Part shown: in pieces, positions 45,799 through 56,349 of the stretch | How the letters are laid out: every line of letters begins with the position of its first letter | Numbering within the stretch: the first letter of the stretch is position 1 | Assembly (NCBI GenBank): GCA_024641855.1 | Contig: JAHECG010000002.1 | Coordinates: 30,573 to 94,572, forward strand | DNA from: Betaproteobacteria bacterium | GTDB lineage: Bacteria > Pseudomonadota > Gammaproteobacteria > Burkholderiales > Thiobacteraceae | DNA: 64,000 nt | Direction: 5' to 3' | Program-made: the position numbers and the translations under genes | The notes under the pieces: model-generated | The model's database searches: none | What the model was told of the DNA's origin: nothing | The model's input: the letters and a program-made list of their open reading frames with translations, nothing else

Positions 45799-46242
45799 TC
45801 AAGCTTGTTTCTCGCAGCCTTGATTCGCCAACACATCGGCACGTTCATTCCCCTCATGTCCCGCATGCCCCTTCACCCACAACCACTCTATATCGTGTTG
45901 GGTGGAAAGTTGATCCAATTCCAACCAAAGATCGACATTCTTCACGGGCTTTTTATCTGCTGTTTTCCACCCGCGTTTTTTCCAGCCGGTGATCCATTCA
46001 CTGATGCCCTTTTGCACATATTGCGAATCGGTATGCAACTTGACTTTACTGCGCCGTTTAAGCGCTTCCAGCGCACGAATCACCGCAGTCAGTTCCATGC
46101 GATTATTCGTGGTGAGCGGCTCACCGCCGCACAATTCTTTTTCCTTGGCGCCCAAGCGCAGTAACGCGCCCCATCCGCCGGGGCCAGGGTTGCCTTTACA
46201 AGCACCATCGGTAAAAATTTCTACGACATCAGACAAGCTCAT
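45799..46242 (-). CDS. rnhA: Ribonuclease HI
   Basis: A 147-aa enzyme that removes RNA from RNA-DNA hybrids. Catalytic residues are visible: Asp in [16 protein letters not shown], Glu in [15 protein letters not shown], Asp in LHTDSQYV, and Asp in [10 protein letters not shown], with the basic protrusion [16 protein letters not shown]. It overlaps the methyltransferase gene by 14 nt. Confidence 0.97.
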   Translation of the reverse strand: MSLSDVVEIFTDGACKGNPGPGGWGALLRLGAKEKELCGGEPLTTNNRMELTAVIRALEALKRRSKVKLHTDSQYVQKGISEWITGWKKRGWKTADKKPVKNVDLWLELDQLSTQHDIEWLWVKGHAGHEGNERADVLANQGCEKQA

Positions 46243-46996
46243 TCTCCTGGGATGCGTGGTTTTGTTTAGCCCCCTTTTGCGTCACGGGCGCAATCCCGCG
46301 CTGTGCGGCCATGCGCTCACTCCACGAGGGCAAAATAACACGCATGCTGTGCACTCGTTTCTTGGCGAGCAAAAAATATACGCCACCGGCCAATGGCCAC
46401 CAACGATCTCCAGCGGACTCCATAAATTGAAAACGCATCAGCCACTTTTCACTTTGCATTGGTGGCGCATAACAAGCCAGTTTTCCGGCAACCACTTCAA
46501 AGCCGAGCAACGCCAGCCAATCTTTTAGGCGCGGCAAGCTGATAAACTTTCCGCGCCACGGATACTCGTCACTGCGACGCTTGATCACATGGCATGCCCC
46601 CCAAAGGCTCAACGGGTTAAATCCCGTGATCAATATATGCCCTTCCGGAATCAACACGCGCTCCACCTCACGCAAAATTTGATGCGGTGATGAAGAAAAT
46701 TCGAGCACGTGCGGCATTAGCGCCAAATCGACACTCTGACTTTCGATGGCCAATGCATCAAAATCAGTGCGTAAGCGTGAAGGTGCATACGGGCCGAGCG
46801 TGATATGCGTAGCGATACGGCTAGCCCGCAACAATTCATATTGTGACAAACCAAATTGCAACGCATTAAAGCCGAAAATATCGCTGACCGTCTTATCGAT
46901 GTAGGCTTGCTCGCGATCCAGCACATAACGACCGAGTGTTGTGTCGTACCATGGACGCGCATCATGCCGACGCTCGACAGTCTGTGTATCATTCAT
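46229..46996 (-). CDS. SAM-dependent class I methyltransferase
   Basis: 255 aa. The post-motif-I region is Methyltransf_11-like: [20 protein letters not shown] followed by [20 protein letters not shown]. The motif I glycine loop is degenerate, as often in this gene, which in betaproteobacteria sits before rnhA. The substrate is unknown. The ATG at 46996 is preferred over a TTG nine codons upstream. It diverges from gloB across 37 bp. Confidence 0.82.
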   Translation of the reverse strand: MNDTQTVERRHDARPWYDTTLGRYVLDREQAYIDKTVSDIFGFNALQFGLSQYELLRASRIATHITLGPYAPSRLRTDFDALAIESQSVDLALMPHVLEFSSSPHQILREVERVLIPEGHILITGFNPLSLWGACHVIKRRSDEYPWRGKFISLPRLKDWLALLGFEVVAGKLACYAPPMQSEKWLMRFQFMESAGDRWWPLAGGVYFLLAKKRVHSMRVILPSWSERMAAQRGIAPVTQKGAKQNHASQENELV

Positions 46997-47033
46997 ATTT
47001 GACAAGTCGCCGCTCTCCACCAACTATAGACAT

Positions 47034-47801
47034 ATGATTCAAATCATCCCCATTTCGGCATTTGAAGACAATTACCTGTGGCTGCTCGTCCACGGCACCT
47101 ACGCCGCCGTGGTCGACCCGGGCGATGCGCAACCGGTATTGGATTATTTGAAACAACATCATCTTACGCTTTGTGCCATCCTCTGCACCCATCATCATGG
47201 CGACCATGTCGGTGGCAATCGCGAATTGCTTAGGCACTACCAAGTCCCAGTCTATGGCCCAGCACATGAAAATATTCCTGGGCGGACGCATGCGCTTGTC
47301 GATGGCGATATCGTGCGACTACCTGAATTAGCACTGGATTTAACCGTTTTCGACGTGCCCGGCCACACCGCAGGACATGTGGCCTATTATGGCGCAGAAA
47401 GCCTATTTTGTGGCGACACCTTGTTTGCCTGTGGTTGCGGTAGGTTGTTTGAAGGCACACCACAAACCATGTACCAATCGCTCAGCAAAATTGCCAGCCT
47501 ACCCGATGCAACACAAATCTACTGTGCACACGAATACACCTTGGATAACATCCGATTCGCCAAGGTCGTCGAGCCCACGAATCCCGATTTATTGGAACGA
47601 GAACGACATGACCAGGAAAGCCGCGCCAACAACCAACCCACCGTCCCTTCTCGATTAGATTTGGAAAAGCGCACCAATCCCTTTCTACGCAGCCAGGTAC
47701 CATCCGTGATCCAAGCTGCGCAAGAATATGCCGGACACCCGTTCACCGAACCCTGGCAAGTGTTCGCAACTGTACGCGCTTGGAAGGACAGTCTGGATTG
47801 A
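47034..47801 (+). CDS. gloB: GloB, hydroxyacylglutathione hydrolase (glyoxalase II)
   Basis: 255 aa. It hydrolyses S-lactoylglutathione in methylglyoxal detoxification. The metallo-beta-lactamase metal motif is CTHHHGDHVGG, with VPGHTAGH, FCGDTLFACGCGRLFEG and CAHEYT. The C-terminal glutathione-binding region ends with NPFLR and a typical tail. The ATG at 47034 gives the family's usual start, MIQIIPISAFEDNYLWLL. Confidence 0.96.
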   Translation: MIQIIPISAFEDNYLWLLVHGTYAAVVDPGDAQPVLDYLKQHHLTLCAILCTHHHGDHVGGNRELLRHYQVPVYGPAHENIPGRTHALVDGDIVRLPELALDLTVFDVPGHTAGHVAYYGAESLFCGDTLFACGCGRLFEGTPQTMYQSLSKIASLPDATQIYCAHEYTLDNIRFAKVVEPTNPDLLERERHDQESRANNQPTVPSRLDLEKRTNPFLRSQVPSVIQAAQEYAGHPFTEPWQVFATVRAWKDSLD

Positions 47802-47820
47802 GTTCTCACAGAATAAACCC

Positions 47821-47850
47821 TTGACTTGAAAGGCCTTAAGCCCGTACTAT
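47821..47850 (+). promoter_or_regulatory. Sigma-70-like promoter for mltD
   Basis: TTGACT (47821-47826), an 18-nt spacer, then TACTAT (47845-47850), ending 34 bp before the start codon. AAGGCCTT, a short palindrome, lies in the spacer. Confidence 0.6.
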
Positions 47851-47884
47851 CGCACTGGATCGCCAACAAAAAAGATTAAATTTG

Positions 47885-49642
47885 ATGCTGTTGAATTGCA
47901 CCAAACTGACGATTGCAGTTTTGATCGCAAGTATTTATAGCTGTGGCGCCTTGGCCCAGGATACTTTGGTCTCCGCCGCAGATGCGATTAGTGACACTGC
48001 CGACGACGCTTCGAATACGAATCCCAGCCCAACTTTAAACCTTGCCGTTGAATTAACGCCGCCGTTGCTTTCCACGGTTACCCCCGATTTGTTGACGGTA
48101 TTAACACCGCAAAACACAGACGCTAACGACATCGATAACGCTTCACCCGAGCAAACCTCGATCATCAGCATCGAGTCTGCACCCAACGACTCTACCCCAT
48201 TACTTAAAGCCGCAGATAACCTCGGAAACCCACAGCAAGACTTGTGGGCACGCATTCGAGTCGGCTTCTCTCTCGCCGACCTCGATACGCATTTAGTGCA
48301 GGAAAATATCGATTGGTATGTTCATCGACCTGACTATGTTTCGCGGATGTTGGAGCGCAGCAAGCGCTATCTGTTTTATATCGTCGAAGCGGCTGAAAAG
48401 CGCGGCATGCCAACCGAGGTTGCTCTGTTGCCGATGATTGAAAGCGCTTTCAATCCGAAGGCCTACTCTAGCGCGCATGCATCAGGTCTGTGGCAATTCA
48501 TCCCCTCTACGGGTCGTACCTATGGCTTGCAGCAAAACTGGTGGGTGGACAATCGCCGTGACGTGATTAGCGCGACGAATGCTGCCCTCGATTACTTGCA
48601 AAAACTGCATGACATGTTTAATAGTTGGGAATTAGCCCTTGCCGCTTATAACTGGGGTGAAGGCTCAGTACAGCGCGCCATTGCAAAAAATAGGGCCAAG
48701 GGCTTGCCCACGGATTATCTGAGCTTGCGTATGCCCAGAGAGACGCAGCAATATGTGCCGCGCCTGCTGGCTATCAAGAGCATGATTCAACATCCGGAAA
48801 ATTACGCCATGGATTTAGGCGTGGTACCGAATACCCCCTACTTTGCACAGATCACCTTGACGCAACATATGGATGTTGCGCTGGCGGCTAAACTGGCGGA
48901 AACCACGCTCGAAGAATTTACCGCACTCAATCCGAACTACACGCGCCCAGTGATTCAAGCACGCCAGCCGGCCTCGCTGTTGTTGCCGGTGGATAAAGCA
49001 GAAGTCTTTGCGGCGAATCTGGAGAATTACAGCAAGCCTTTAGTTTCCTGGCAGCCTTACCATGCCAAGCGCGGTGAGAAACTCGTTGCGATTGCCAGCC
49101 GTCACGGCATCAGTGCGGCGCGCTTGCAAGAAGCCAATGGCCTCAAACTCAAGCGCGGTCGCCTCGTGGGAAATCAAATGCTGCTAGTCCCTGGCTCGAG
49201 TGAGGCAAAACTAGAAAATGTCTCCTTTAGCGAAATCAAAGCGGCACCAGAATCCAACGGTGGAATCTATTCCGTGCGCAATGGCGATACGCTACTCTCC
49301 ATTGCAAAACGACATGGCGTTAAAGCGACTCAAATTAAAGCCTGGAATAATCTCAAATCGAACCGTCTTGCGTTGAATCAGAAACTACGTCTCTTTGCAG
49401 ACGAACCAACTGAATCCAAACCAACGCGTGTTGCGAGCAGCACTGCACCGGCGAAAGAATCGCGTCAAAAATCCACCTCAAAGCAAAAGCAATACACCGT
49501 GCGCCGTGGCGATACGCTGTACTCTATCGCTCAACGCTTTGATGTCGATCTCGATGATTTGCGGCGGTGGAACAAGTTCTCGCACAAGTCCCGCATTCAC
49601 CCAGGTGACAAGCTCACTGTCGCCCTGGCTAAAAACAGCTAA
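47885..49642 (+). CDS. mltD: MltD, membrane-bound lytic murein transglycosylase
   Basis: 585 aa. An exported protein (signal ~1-24) with a long disordered Thr/Asp/Pro-rich stretch, then an SLT lysozyme-like domain (~125-290; catalytic Glu186 in LLPMIESAFNP, followed by ASGLWQFIPSTGRTYG and AALDYLQKLHDMFN). Three LysM peptidoglycan-binding repeats follow (HAKRGEKLVAIASRHG, YSVRNGDTLLSIAKRHG, YTVRRGDTLYSIAQRFD). It cleaves glycan strands with anhydro-muropeptide formation. The start is the ATG at 47885. No lipobox is evident. Confidence 0.93.
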   Translation: MLLNCTKLTIAVLIASIYSCGALAQDTLVSAADAISDTADDASNTNPSPTLNLAVELTPPLLSTVTPDLLTVLTPQNTDANDIDNASPEQTSIISIESAPNDSTPLLKAADNLGNPQQDLWARIRVGFSLADLDTHLVQENIDWYVHRPDYVSRMLERSKRYLFYIVEAAEKRGMPTEVALLPMIESAFNPKAYSSAHASGLWQFIPSTGRTYGLQQNWWVDNRRDVISATNAALDYLQKLHDMFNSWELALAAYNWGEGSVQRAIAKNRAKGLPTDYLSLRMPRETQQYVPRLLAIKSMIQHPENYAMDLGVVPNTPYFAQITLTQHMDVALAAKLAETTLEEFTALNPNYTRPVIQARQPASLLLPVDKAEVFAANLENYSKPLVSWQPYHAKRGEKLVAIASRHGISAARLQEANGLKLKRGRLVGNQMLLVPGSSEAKLENVSFSEIKAAPESNGGIYSVRNGDTLLSIAKRHGVKATQIKAWNNLKSNRLALNQKLRLFADEPTESKPTRVASSTAPAKESRQKSTSKQKQYTVRRGDTLYSIAQRFDVDLDDLRRWNKFSHKSRIHPGDKLTVALAKNS

Positions 49643-49674
49643 TCTCGCCTTTTTCTCGCTACGCCCCTAGCGGA

Positions 49675-51690
49675 CTAATGATTGCATGGATATAAATGAC
49701 AGTGCACGGTGTGCCCTGCATCGAAGACACTTTGATCGGGATATTGTTGCGGACATTGCGGCAGCGCCTGTGGACAGCGCGGATGAAAATGACAACCGCT
49801 GGGAGGATTGGCCGGCGATGGCATCTCACCTTGCAAGCGGATAATTTCACGGCCAGAAACTTTTTCGACCAGCGGTACTGCCGACAATAAAGCCTGCGTG
49901 TAGGGATGTTTGGGCGAACCCAAGACCGACTCCACCGGACCACGTTCCACGATGCGGCCGAGATACATCACCGCCACTTCATGCGCGAGATATTCCACCA
50001 CCGAAATATTGTGCGTAATGAACAAATAAGACAATTGATGTGCGGCTTGCAGGCTATGCAATAGATTCAAGATTTGCGCCTGTACCGACACATCCAGGGC
50101 ACTGGTTGGCTCGTCGCAAACGATGAGCTGCGGCTTGACCGCCAAGGCACGCGCGATGGCAATGCGTTGCCGTTGTCCGCCGGAAAATTCGTGTGGATAG
50201 CGAAATTGACTCTCTGGGCTTAGACCGACTTCCGTCAACAAACGGTCGATGTGGTCTTGGCGTTGTGCGTTATTGATGCCGAGGACGTGCATCCCTTCTT
50301 CCAGAATTTCCATCACCGTCATGCGCGGGTCAAGTGACGAGAAAGGATCTTGGAAGATAATCTGAAATTTCCCGCGTCGCGTGCGCAAAGCTTGCGGGGG
50401 CATTTGTGTAAGCTCTTCACCGGAAAATTGCACGCTTCCTGCACTGACTGGCAGCAGTTGCAGCAAGCCTTTTCCGACAGTGGTTTTACCGCAACCCGAC
50501 TCGCCCACCAAGGCTAATGTGCGGCCAGGAGCGATGCTTAGGCTGACGCCATCCACCGCTTTGACATGACCCACGACGCGCTGCCAAAATCCTTTGCGAA
50601 TCGGAAAATGCACTTTTAAGTCGCTGACTTTCAACAATGGCCCAACCTCTGCACCGCCTTGGCTGGTAGTTTGTGCTGTCGATAACGGCACAAGTATGGC
50701 GCCCAATTTTCCTTGGCCTGCCATCTCTGCTGCGTACAAATGACAACGTACACCGCTACCACCGTCACCATTGATCCAGCGCGGCGCTTGTTCATGGCAC
50801 ACAGCCATTACCTGATCGCAACGCGCAGCAAAGCGGCAACCGACAAATTCCTGATCCAGGCGCGGCACACTGCCACTGATAACCGCCAAGGCTTCACCAC
50901 GCTTGGAACTACGCGGCAAAGAATCGAAGAGCTTTTGCGAATAGGGGTGACGTGGGCGCTGGAAAAACTCGTCACGCGTCGCCAGCTCCACAATTTCACC
51001 GGCATACATCACCGCAACACGCTGCGCGACTTCGGCCACAACGCCCAGATCATGCGTGATAAACAACATCCCCATGCCGGTCTTGGTTTGCAAGTTGCGC
51101 AACAAACGCAGCACTTGGGCTTGAATGGTGACATCGAGCGCGGTGGTTGGCTCATCTGCGATCAGCAAATCCGGCTCGCAAGCCAGGGCGATGGCGATCA
51201 TGATGCGTTGCTTCATGCCGCCGGAAAGTTGGTGCGGATAGCTGGCGAGTACACGCGCCGGATCGGGAATGCCGACTGACTCCAGCAAGCTTAACTGGCG
51301 TTGTTTTAACTCTGCATTCGCTAACTGTTGGTGTGTCACCAGCACCTCGCTGATCTGCTGTGACACCGTTAAGACCGGATTTAAGCTGGTCATCGGTTCT
51401 TGAAAAATCATGGCAATGCGCGCACCACGCACGCTACGCATCGTGACTTCGGGCAGACTGACGAGATCTTGGCCATCTAAACGAACGCTACCCGAAACAA
51501 CATGCCCACCCGTTGGCAGCAGACGCAGCACAGATAACGCGGTCATGGATTTGCCACAGCCGGATTCTCCCAGCAAGGCGAAGGTCTCGCCGCGCTCGAT
51601 GTGAAAACTGACGTCATCCAAGGCGCGCACCTTGCGAGTTCCTGATTGAATCAGGGTGCTGAGATTTGAAACTTCGAGTAAATGCGCCAT
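49675..51690 (-). CDS. Dual ATPase of a peptide-type ABC transporter (YejF-like)
   Basis: 671 aa with two fused oligopeptide-type ATPase domains. The first has [20 protein letters not shown] and [12 protein letters not shown]; the second has [20 protein letters not shown] and [12 protein letters not shown]. Each ends with the Cys/His-containing oligopeptide C-terminal region ([28 protein letters not shown]). The fused arrangement and gene order (binding protein, permease, permease, dual ATPase) match yejABEF. It lies 3 bp after the permease gene. Confidence 0.92.
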   Translation of the reverse strand: MAHLLEVSNLSTLIQSGTRKVRALDDVSFHIERGETFALLGESGCGKSMTALSVLRLLPTGGHVVSGSVRLDGQDLVSLPEVTMRSVRGARIAMIFQEPMTSLNPVLTVSQQISEVLVTHQQLANAELKQRQLSLLESVGIPDPARVLASYPHQLSGGMKQRIMIAIALACEPDLLIADEPTTALDVTIQAQVLRLLRNLQTKTGMGMLFITHDLGVVAEVAQRVAVMYAGEIVELATRDEFFQRPRHPYSQKLFDSLPRSSKRGEALAVISGSVPRLDQEFVGCRFAARCDQVMAVCHEQAPRWINGDGGSGVRCHLYAAEMAGQGKLGAILVPLSTAQTTSQGGAEVGPLLKVSDLKVHFPIRKGFWQRVVGHVKAVDGVSLSIAPGRTLALVGESGCGKTTVGKGLLQLLPVSAGSVQFSGEELTQMPPQALRTRRGKFQIIFQDPFSSLDPRMTVMEILEEGMHVLGINNAQRQDHIDRLLTEVGLSPESQFRYPHEFSGGQRQRIAIARALAVKPQLIVCDEPTSALDVSVQAQILNLLHSLQAAHQLSYLFITHNISVVEYLAHEVAVMYLGRIVERGPVESVLGSPKHPYTQALLSAVPLVEKVSGREIIRLQGEMPSPANPPSGCHFHPRCPQALPQCPQQYPDQSVFDAGHTVHCHLYPCNH

Positions 51691-51693
51691 GGT

Positions 51694-53100
51694 CTATTGA
51701 ACCCTAGGGTCGAAGGCATCGCGCACGGCGTCGGCAAACAAATTCGCCGCCAGCACCAATACGAACATGAATACGAATGCCGCCGCCAACGGCCACCACA
51801 CCATCGGCTCACGCGCCAACTCTAAACGTGCGCTGTTGATCATATTGCCCCAGCTATGCATGGAAGGATCAACACCCACGCCGACATAAGCCAGCACTGC
51901 CTCTGCCAGCACCAGCGAGCTGAATTCGAGCGTGATGGTAATCAACACGATGTGCATGACATTCGGCACAATATGCCGTGTCATGATTTTCCAATGGCTA
52001 GCGCCCAAGGCATGAGCCGCTTGCACATAATCGAATTCACGCAGTTTCAAGGTTTCTGCGCGCAATAGACGGCACAGCCCAGTCCAACTGGTGACGCCCA
52101 AAATCAGGCATAAAAACAGCAAGCGCACATCAGCACGCTCAACCACTGAGTTGAAGGCATCCTTGTTCAAATCCATATACACCTGCAACATCAGCACCGC
52201 AGCTGCGATGAGTAATACGCTGGGAATAGAATTAAGCACGGTGTAAATGTACTGAATGACATCATCGATCCAGCCTTTGAAATAGCCGGCCATGATGCCA
52301 AACAACAGTGCGAACGGTAGCATCACCAGCGTGGTCAAGATGCCGATCACCAAGCCGGTGCGTATGCTTTTTAAGGTTAAATAGAGGACATCCAGGCCAA
52401 CCTTATCCGTGCCGAACAAGTGATAATTCGGCGCGAGTTGCCAAACAATCGAGCCGAACCACAACACGATGCCAATGGTGAATAGCAGTGTGCGCCAAGG
52501 CAACTCGGTTTGGCCACGCCAGAGGCGTTGCGCCATCTGCGAAAACCGCACTTTTGCATGTGTCGCTAAGGCTGCGTTCAACATGAAACCAAGCAACACC
52601 CAAAGCAAGGCGCCAGATATTGCGCCTTTGGTGAAGAGCCGCCATTGGTCTTGCGTGCTTTGATCGATATCTTTACCCAAATGACCACCGGCATATTTTA
52701 AACGCGGGAAGAGTCGGGCCACGCGACCATCAGCTTGCTCCACACTTTCCATTGCAAATAAATTGACTGCCAATGGTGCGGAATAGGTTTTCTCGACATG
52801 ATCGCGTAGCGGCTTTGCCAGGCGGTCAAATGCGCTGATGATCTCGGCGCTATAGACGGTCTTACCGCTGTTGTCTGCTTGCGGCAGCGCCTCACGGAAA
52901 TGGATCGAATCGAGCAAGCCTATCGTGGCAAACACCAGCAAGATGACACTGGAAGCCACAGCAGTTGGGTTGCGCACGACTTTGCGCCAAGGCGCGAGAA
53001 GATGCGGCTTGCTGCGCGTGTAGCCAATATAAACGGCAATAATTACGCACAAGGCGTAGATCAGCCAGTCAGTCCACAAAGGCGTCAGTTGCACCATCAT
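51694..53100 (-). CDS. ABC transporter permease (YejE/DppC-like, enlarged)
   Basis: 468 aa with the DppC-type EAA loop (ALGASHWKIMTRHIVPNVMH) and the C-terminal FADAVRDAFDPRV tail. It is longer than the usual ~300-340 because of an extra ~100-residue soluble segment between the first helices (~65-150) and an extra helix pair. It overlaps the upstream permease gene by 4 nt. Confidence 0.88.
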   Translation of the reverse strand: MMVQLTPLWTDWLIYALCVIIAVYIGYTRSKPHLLAPWRKVVRNPTAVASSVILLVFATIGLLDSIHFREALPQADNSGKTVYSAEIISAFDRLAKPLRDHVEKTYSAPLAVNLFAMESVEQADGRVARLFPRLKYAGGHLGKDIDQSTQDQWRLFTKGAISGALLWVLLGFMLNAALATHAKVRFSQMAQRLWRGQTELPWRTLLFTIGIVLWFGSIVWQLAPNYHLFGTDKVGLDVLYLTLKSIRTGLVIGILTTLVMLPFALLFGIMAGYFKGWIDDVIQYIYTVLNSIPSVLLIAAAVLMLQVYMDLNKDAFNSVVERADVRLLFLCLILGVTSWTGLCRLLRAETLKLREFDYVQAAHALGASHWKIMTRHIVPNVMHIVLITITLEFSSLVLAEAVLAYVGVGVDPSMHSWGNMINSARLELAREPMVWWPLAAAFVFMFVLVLAANLFADAVRDAFDPRVQ

Positions 53101-54074
53101 GATAAGCGTACTCGCGGATCAACCCAGGTGTAGGAAATGTCCGTTAACAAGAGACCGAGGATATACAGCACCGATCCCAAGAACACCATGGCATGTACGA
53201 TGGCAAAATCTTGGCTGCGGATAGCGTCGATGGTGTAACTACCGAGACCTGGAATCCCGAAAAAGGATTCTGATACCAAGCTACCCATGAACAGGGTTGG
53301 AATCACGACCACCACACCAGTGAGAATTGGGATCATGGCATTTTTAAGCACATGACGAAACAACACGATCCGCTCCGGCAAACCTTTGGCACGTGCTGTG
53401 CGCACATAGTCACGATTCATTTCTTCCAAGAAAATCGTGCGGTACCAGCGACTGCTCCCCCCCATACCGCCAATCACGCCGATCGCCACCGGCAGCACTA
53501 AGAATTTGAAAGCATCGGTACCGTACTGATAGCCGGAAATTGGCACTAGGTGCAACAGCTTGCTGATGAGAAATTGCCCACCGATGATGTAGAACAAACC
53601 AGAGATCGACATCATGGCTACGCATAACACCACGCCGGCATAGTCGACATAAGTGGCGCGGAAAAATGCCAAAGTGAGTGCAAAAGTAATATAGAGCAAC
53701 AAACCGACTAGAAATACCGGTGCGGCCAGTGCGAGACTCGGCATCATGCGCGTTTTAATATCGTGACCAATATCTCGACCATCATCTGCGGCGCCAAATT
53801 GAAACGCGAACATCGGCACGGATTTCCCGAAGAAAATCGTTTCAGTTATTTTGCCTGCACCTTTTGCTTGCGCATTAAACAACAGGGGCTTGTCGTAGCC
53901 ATGCTCATGCTTCCATTTGGCAATCGCATCGGGTGTCACGCGTTTCAAACCAAGATGGATACGCGCCATATTGTCTGGTGTGTTGACCGCAAAGAATAAG
54001 GTGAAGATCAGAATATTGACCCCAATCAAAATCGGGATCGCATACAGTAAGCGACGCAGCACATAACCGATCAT
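53097..54074 (-). CDS. ABC transporter permease (YejB/DppB-like)
   Basis: 325 aa. Opening MIGYVLRRLLYAIPILIGVN is typical of DppB/YejB, as are the EAA-loop region RTARAKGLPERIVLFRHVLK and the tail LLTDISYTWVDPRVRLS. About six TM helices. It is coupled to both neighbours by 4-nt overlaps. Confidence 0.92.
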   Translation of the reverse strand: MIGYVLRRLLYAIPILIGVNILIFTLFFAVNTPDNMARIHLGLKRVTPDAIAKWKHEHGYDKPLLFNAQAKGAGKITETIFFGKSVPMFAFQFGAADDGRDIGHDIKTRMMPSLALAAPVFLVGLLLYITFALTLAFFRATYVDYAGVVLCVAMMSISGLFYIIGGQFLISKLLHLVPISGYQYGTDAFKFLVLPVAIGVIGGMGGSSRWYRTIFLEEMNRDYVRTARAKGLPERIVLFRHVLKNAMIPILTGVVVVIPTLFMGSLVSESFFGIPGLGSYTIDAIRSQDFAIVHAMVFLGSVLYILGLLLTDISYTWVDPRVRLS

Positions 54075-56257
54075 TTGTCTTTCCTTACCCGTGGTGCGGC
54101 ATGGACTTTACGCCGATAGGCCAATGCTGCGGGCAGCAACACCATGGCGATTAGCATGACCAGGATGCCGATCGGCCACAGCAGCGGCTGATTCCACTGG
54201 CTGCGTTTGCGCTCCCTGGCTTGTGCATCGATGCGCAAATACTTTAAGCCATTATTTGCCATCAAATTTGGTTTCGCATTGAAATACCAGGCATGGTACA
54301 AGGCATAGTTTTTTGGATAAAATCCCCAAACCCAAGGAGAATCACGACGTACGATTTCCAGCATCTGCGTGATGATCTGTTGGCGTGCGGGGTTGTTCTC
54401 CATATTCTTCATTTGCTCGAACAGTCGGTCGAACTCTGGATTCTCATAATTCGAAGCATTCTCGCCACCCGAACCGACTTTTTTATTCGGCCCATACAGC
54501 AAAAATAAAAAATTTTCCGGGTCTGGATAGTCGGCATTCCAACCCCATTCGAAAATTTGCGCATCACCCTTGAGCATTTTGTCTTGGAAACGATTGTAGT
54601 CGGTGGAACGAATCACCAGTTGTACATCGATTTTTTTGAGTTGTTTTACCAGCCATTCGAGATGCGCCTTTGCATCAGGGCCAACCGCAGACGTATCGAA
54701 ATTTAACAGCAAGGGTTTCCCGCTGTTCGCATCGCGGCCTCCAGGATAGCCAGCCTCTGCCAATAGCCGTTTGGCTTCGGCAATGGCTTTGCGTGCCGGC
54801 TTGCCCTTGGACCAGTCATATACATAGTGATTGATACCGACTTCACCTTCCTCATAGCCGAAGATGCCGGGTGGGATTGGGCCTTGCGCCGCAATGCCAC
54901 GTCCATTGCGGAAAATCGAAATCATTTCTTCGCTATCGATGGCAATTGAAATGGCTTGACGTAATTTTCGTGTGCGATCGGATAAACCGCCAACCACGGT
55001 GTCTTGCATATTGAAGCCAATATAACTGATGCTGGTGGCCACAGTCGTCTTGAGTTGGATGCCCTTTTCTTCCATATCCGGGGTCAGCGCAGCATCCCCG
55101 GTACCGCCAATTTTGACGGCTTGATCGAAGGTATCGGAGCTGATGCCTGAGGCATCGTAATAACCTTGCTGAAATTTATTCCAGTAGGGAATGTCTTCTT
55201 TCTCCAAGGTATAGACCGCACGATCGATAAAGGGGATGGGTTTACCGGCATCAGCCAATAAGCCGCTCTCCCGATCGCCAGGCGCACCTTCACTGGGATA
55301 ACGTTCTCCATGAAAATTAGGATTTTTCAGTAACACCATTTGTTTGTTCGGATTGTTCTCAGCCAGCAGGTAGGGGCCGGATCCGACAGGAAACCAATCG
55401 AGCACAAAATTTTTCGCCTTCATGCCGGGTTGTGCGTAAAACCGCTCAACCTCCCATGGCACTGGAGAAAAAAACGGCATAGCTAGCCAGTATTTGAATT
55501 GCGCGTACTTACCTTTGACGCGGATACGATAGGTATATCGATCCAGCGCTTGGGCGCCTGACAAAGGGTAGCGATTAAGGTCGAGATAGGCCTCAACGCC
55601 GCTTTGTGCTTTGAGTTTTTTATCTTCCCGACTGAGTTGCTCACCGTATTCTTTCAAGCCCATGATGTAATCGGACATCAAACCAAAAATCGGCGAATTC
55701 AGGCGCGGATGAGCGAGACGTTTAATCTCAAACACATAGTCTTCTGCCGTTAATTCGCGTTTGGCTTGTTGCGGTAAATCGGTCGGCGCTTGCAAAGAGG
55801 CAATCTGCTCCGGGCGCAACGCGTGGTACACATATTGACCCTGTGCGTCTTGCACAAATGCAGGGTGCGGCTGATAGTAAATCCCCGGCCGAATATGGAT
55901 TAGGTAGTCGCTATAAGCGATGTGCTCAGGAGCGGTATCCGTTGCCAGTGCCTGCCCTTGCGCATTGAAATATTGCACCTCGGGCATGGCTTGGGCGGTC
56001 AGCGGCTCTAAAGTATAAGGCCGCGTTAAATATTGATATTGCAGCGGCGGTTCATAGATTTGGCCAATAAAGACAATCTCATTGGATGAGTAAGAGCGCG
56101 CTGGATCCAAATGCTTGGGGCGCTCGTTGAAGACACTGTATAGGGTATTTTTTCCGCGCTCGGATACTGGGTAAGGATCGTTCCAGGGTGCCTTACCGCA
56201 TGCTGCGACCAACGAAAGCAGTAATACACAGACAGATACGCGTAAATAGCTAAACAT
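54071..56257 (-). CDS. Extracellular solute-binding lipoprotein (SBP_bac_5) with C-terminal TM helix
   Basis: 728 aa. Lipoprotein signal with lipobox VAAC (Cys ~20), then a peptide-type binding domain (YSVFNERPKHLDPARSYSSN, EDYVFEIKRLAHP, FNFDTSAVGPD-like lobes). Unlike most members it ends with a hydrophobic helix (~695-715, PIGILVMLIAMVLLPAALAY) and a basic tail, so it could be held at the inner membrane. It is the first gene of the yejABEF-like operon; substrates are probably peptides or peptide-like compounds. Confidence 0.88.
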   Translation of the reverse strand: MFSYLRVSVCVLLLSLVAACGKAPWNDPYPVSERGKNTLYSVFNERPKHLDPARSYSSNEIVFIGQIYEPPLQYQYLTRPYTLEPLTAQAMPEVQYFNAQGQALATDTAPEHIAYSDYLIHIRPGIYYQPHPAFVQDAQGQYVYHALRPEQIASLQAPTDLPQQAKRELTAEDYVFEIKRLAHPRLNSPIFGLMSDYIMGLKEYGEQLSREDKKLKAQSGVEAYLDLNRYPLSGAQALDRYTYRIRVKGKYAQFKYWLAMPFFSPVPWEVERFYAQPGMKAKNFVLDWFPVGSGPYLLAENNPNKQMVLLKNPNFHGERYPSEGAPGDRESGLLADAGKPIPFIDRAVYTLEKEDIPYWNKFQQGYYDASGISSDTFDQAVKIGGTGDAALTPDMEEKGIQLKTTVATSISYIGFNMQDTVVGGLSDRTRKLRQAISIAIDSEEMISIFRNGRGIAAQGPIPPGIFGYEEGEVGINHYVYDWSKGKPARKAIAEAKRLLAEAGYPGGRDANSGKPLLLNFDTSAVGPDAKAHLEWLVKQLKKIDVQLVIRSTDYNRFQDKMLKGDAQIFEWGWNADYPDPENFLFLLYGPNKKVGSGGENASNYENPEFDRLFEQMKNMENNPARQQIITQMLEIVRRDSPWVWGFYPKNYALYHAWYFNAKPNLMANNGLKYLRIDAQARERKRSQWNQPLLWPIGILVMLIAMVLLPAALAYRRKVHAAPRVRKDK

Positions 56258-56349
56258 GGGGGATGAGTTTAGCGCAAAACCGCCCCTGCGAGGTGCCGCC
56301 AGCTTGATTTATAATGGCGAATTCGATTCATCCAAAGAAGGAATAAGCC

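Noticed and set aside
50713-51279. 188-codon plus-strand frame
   Set aside because: Antisense to the dual ABC ATPase with intact Walker and signature motifs on the other strand.
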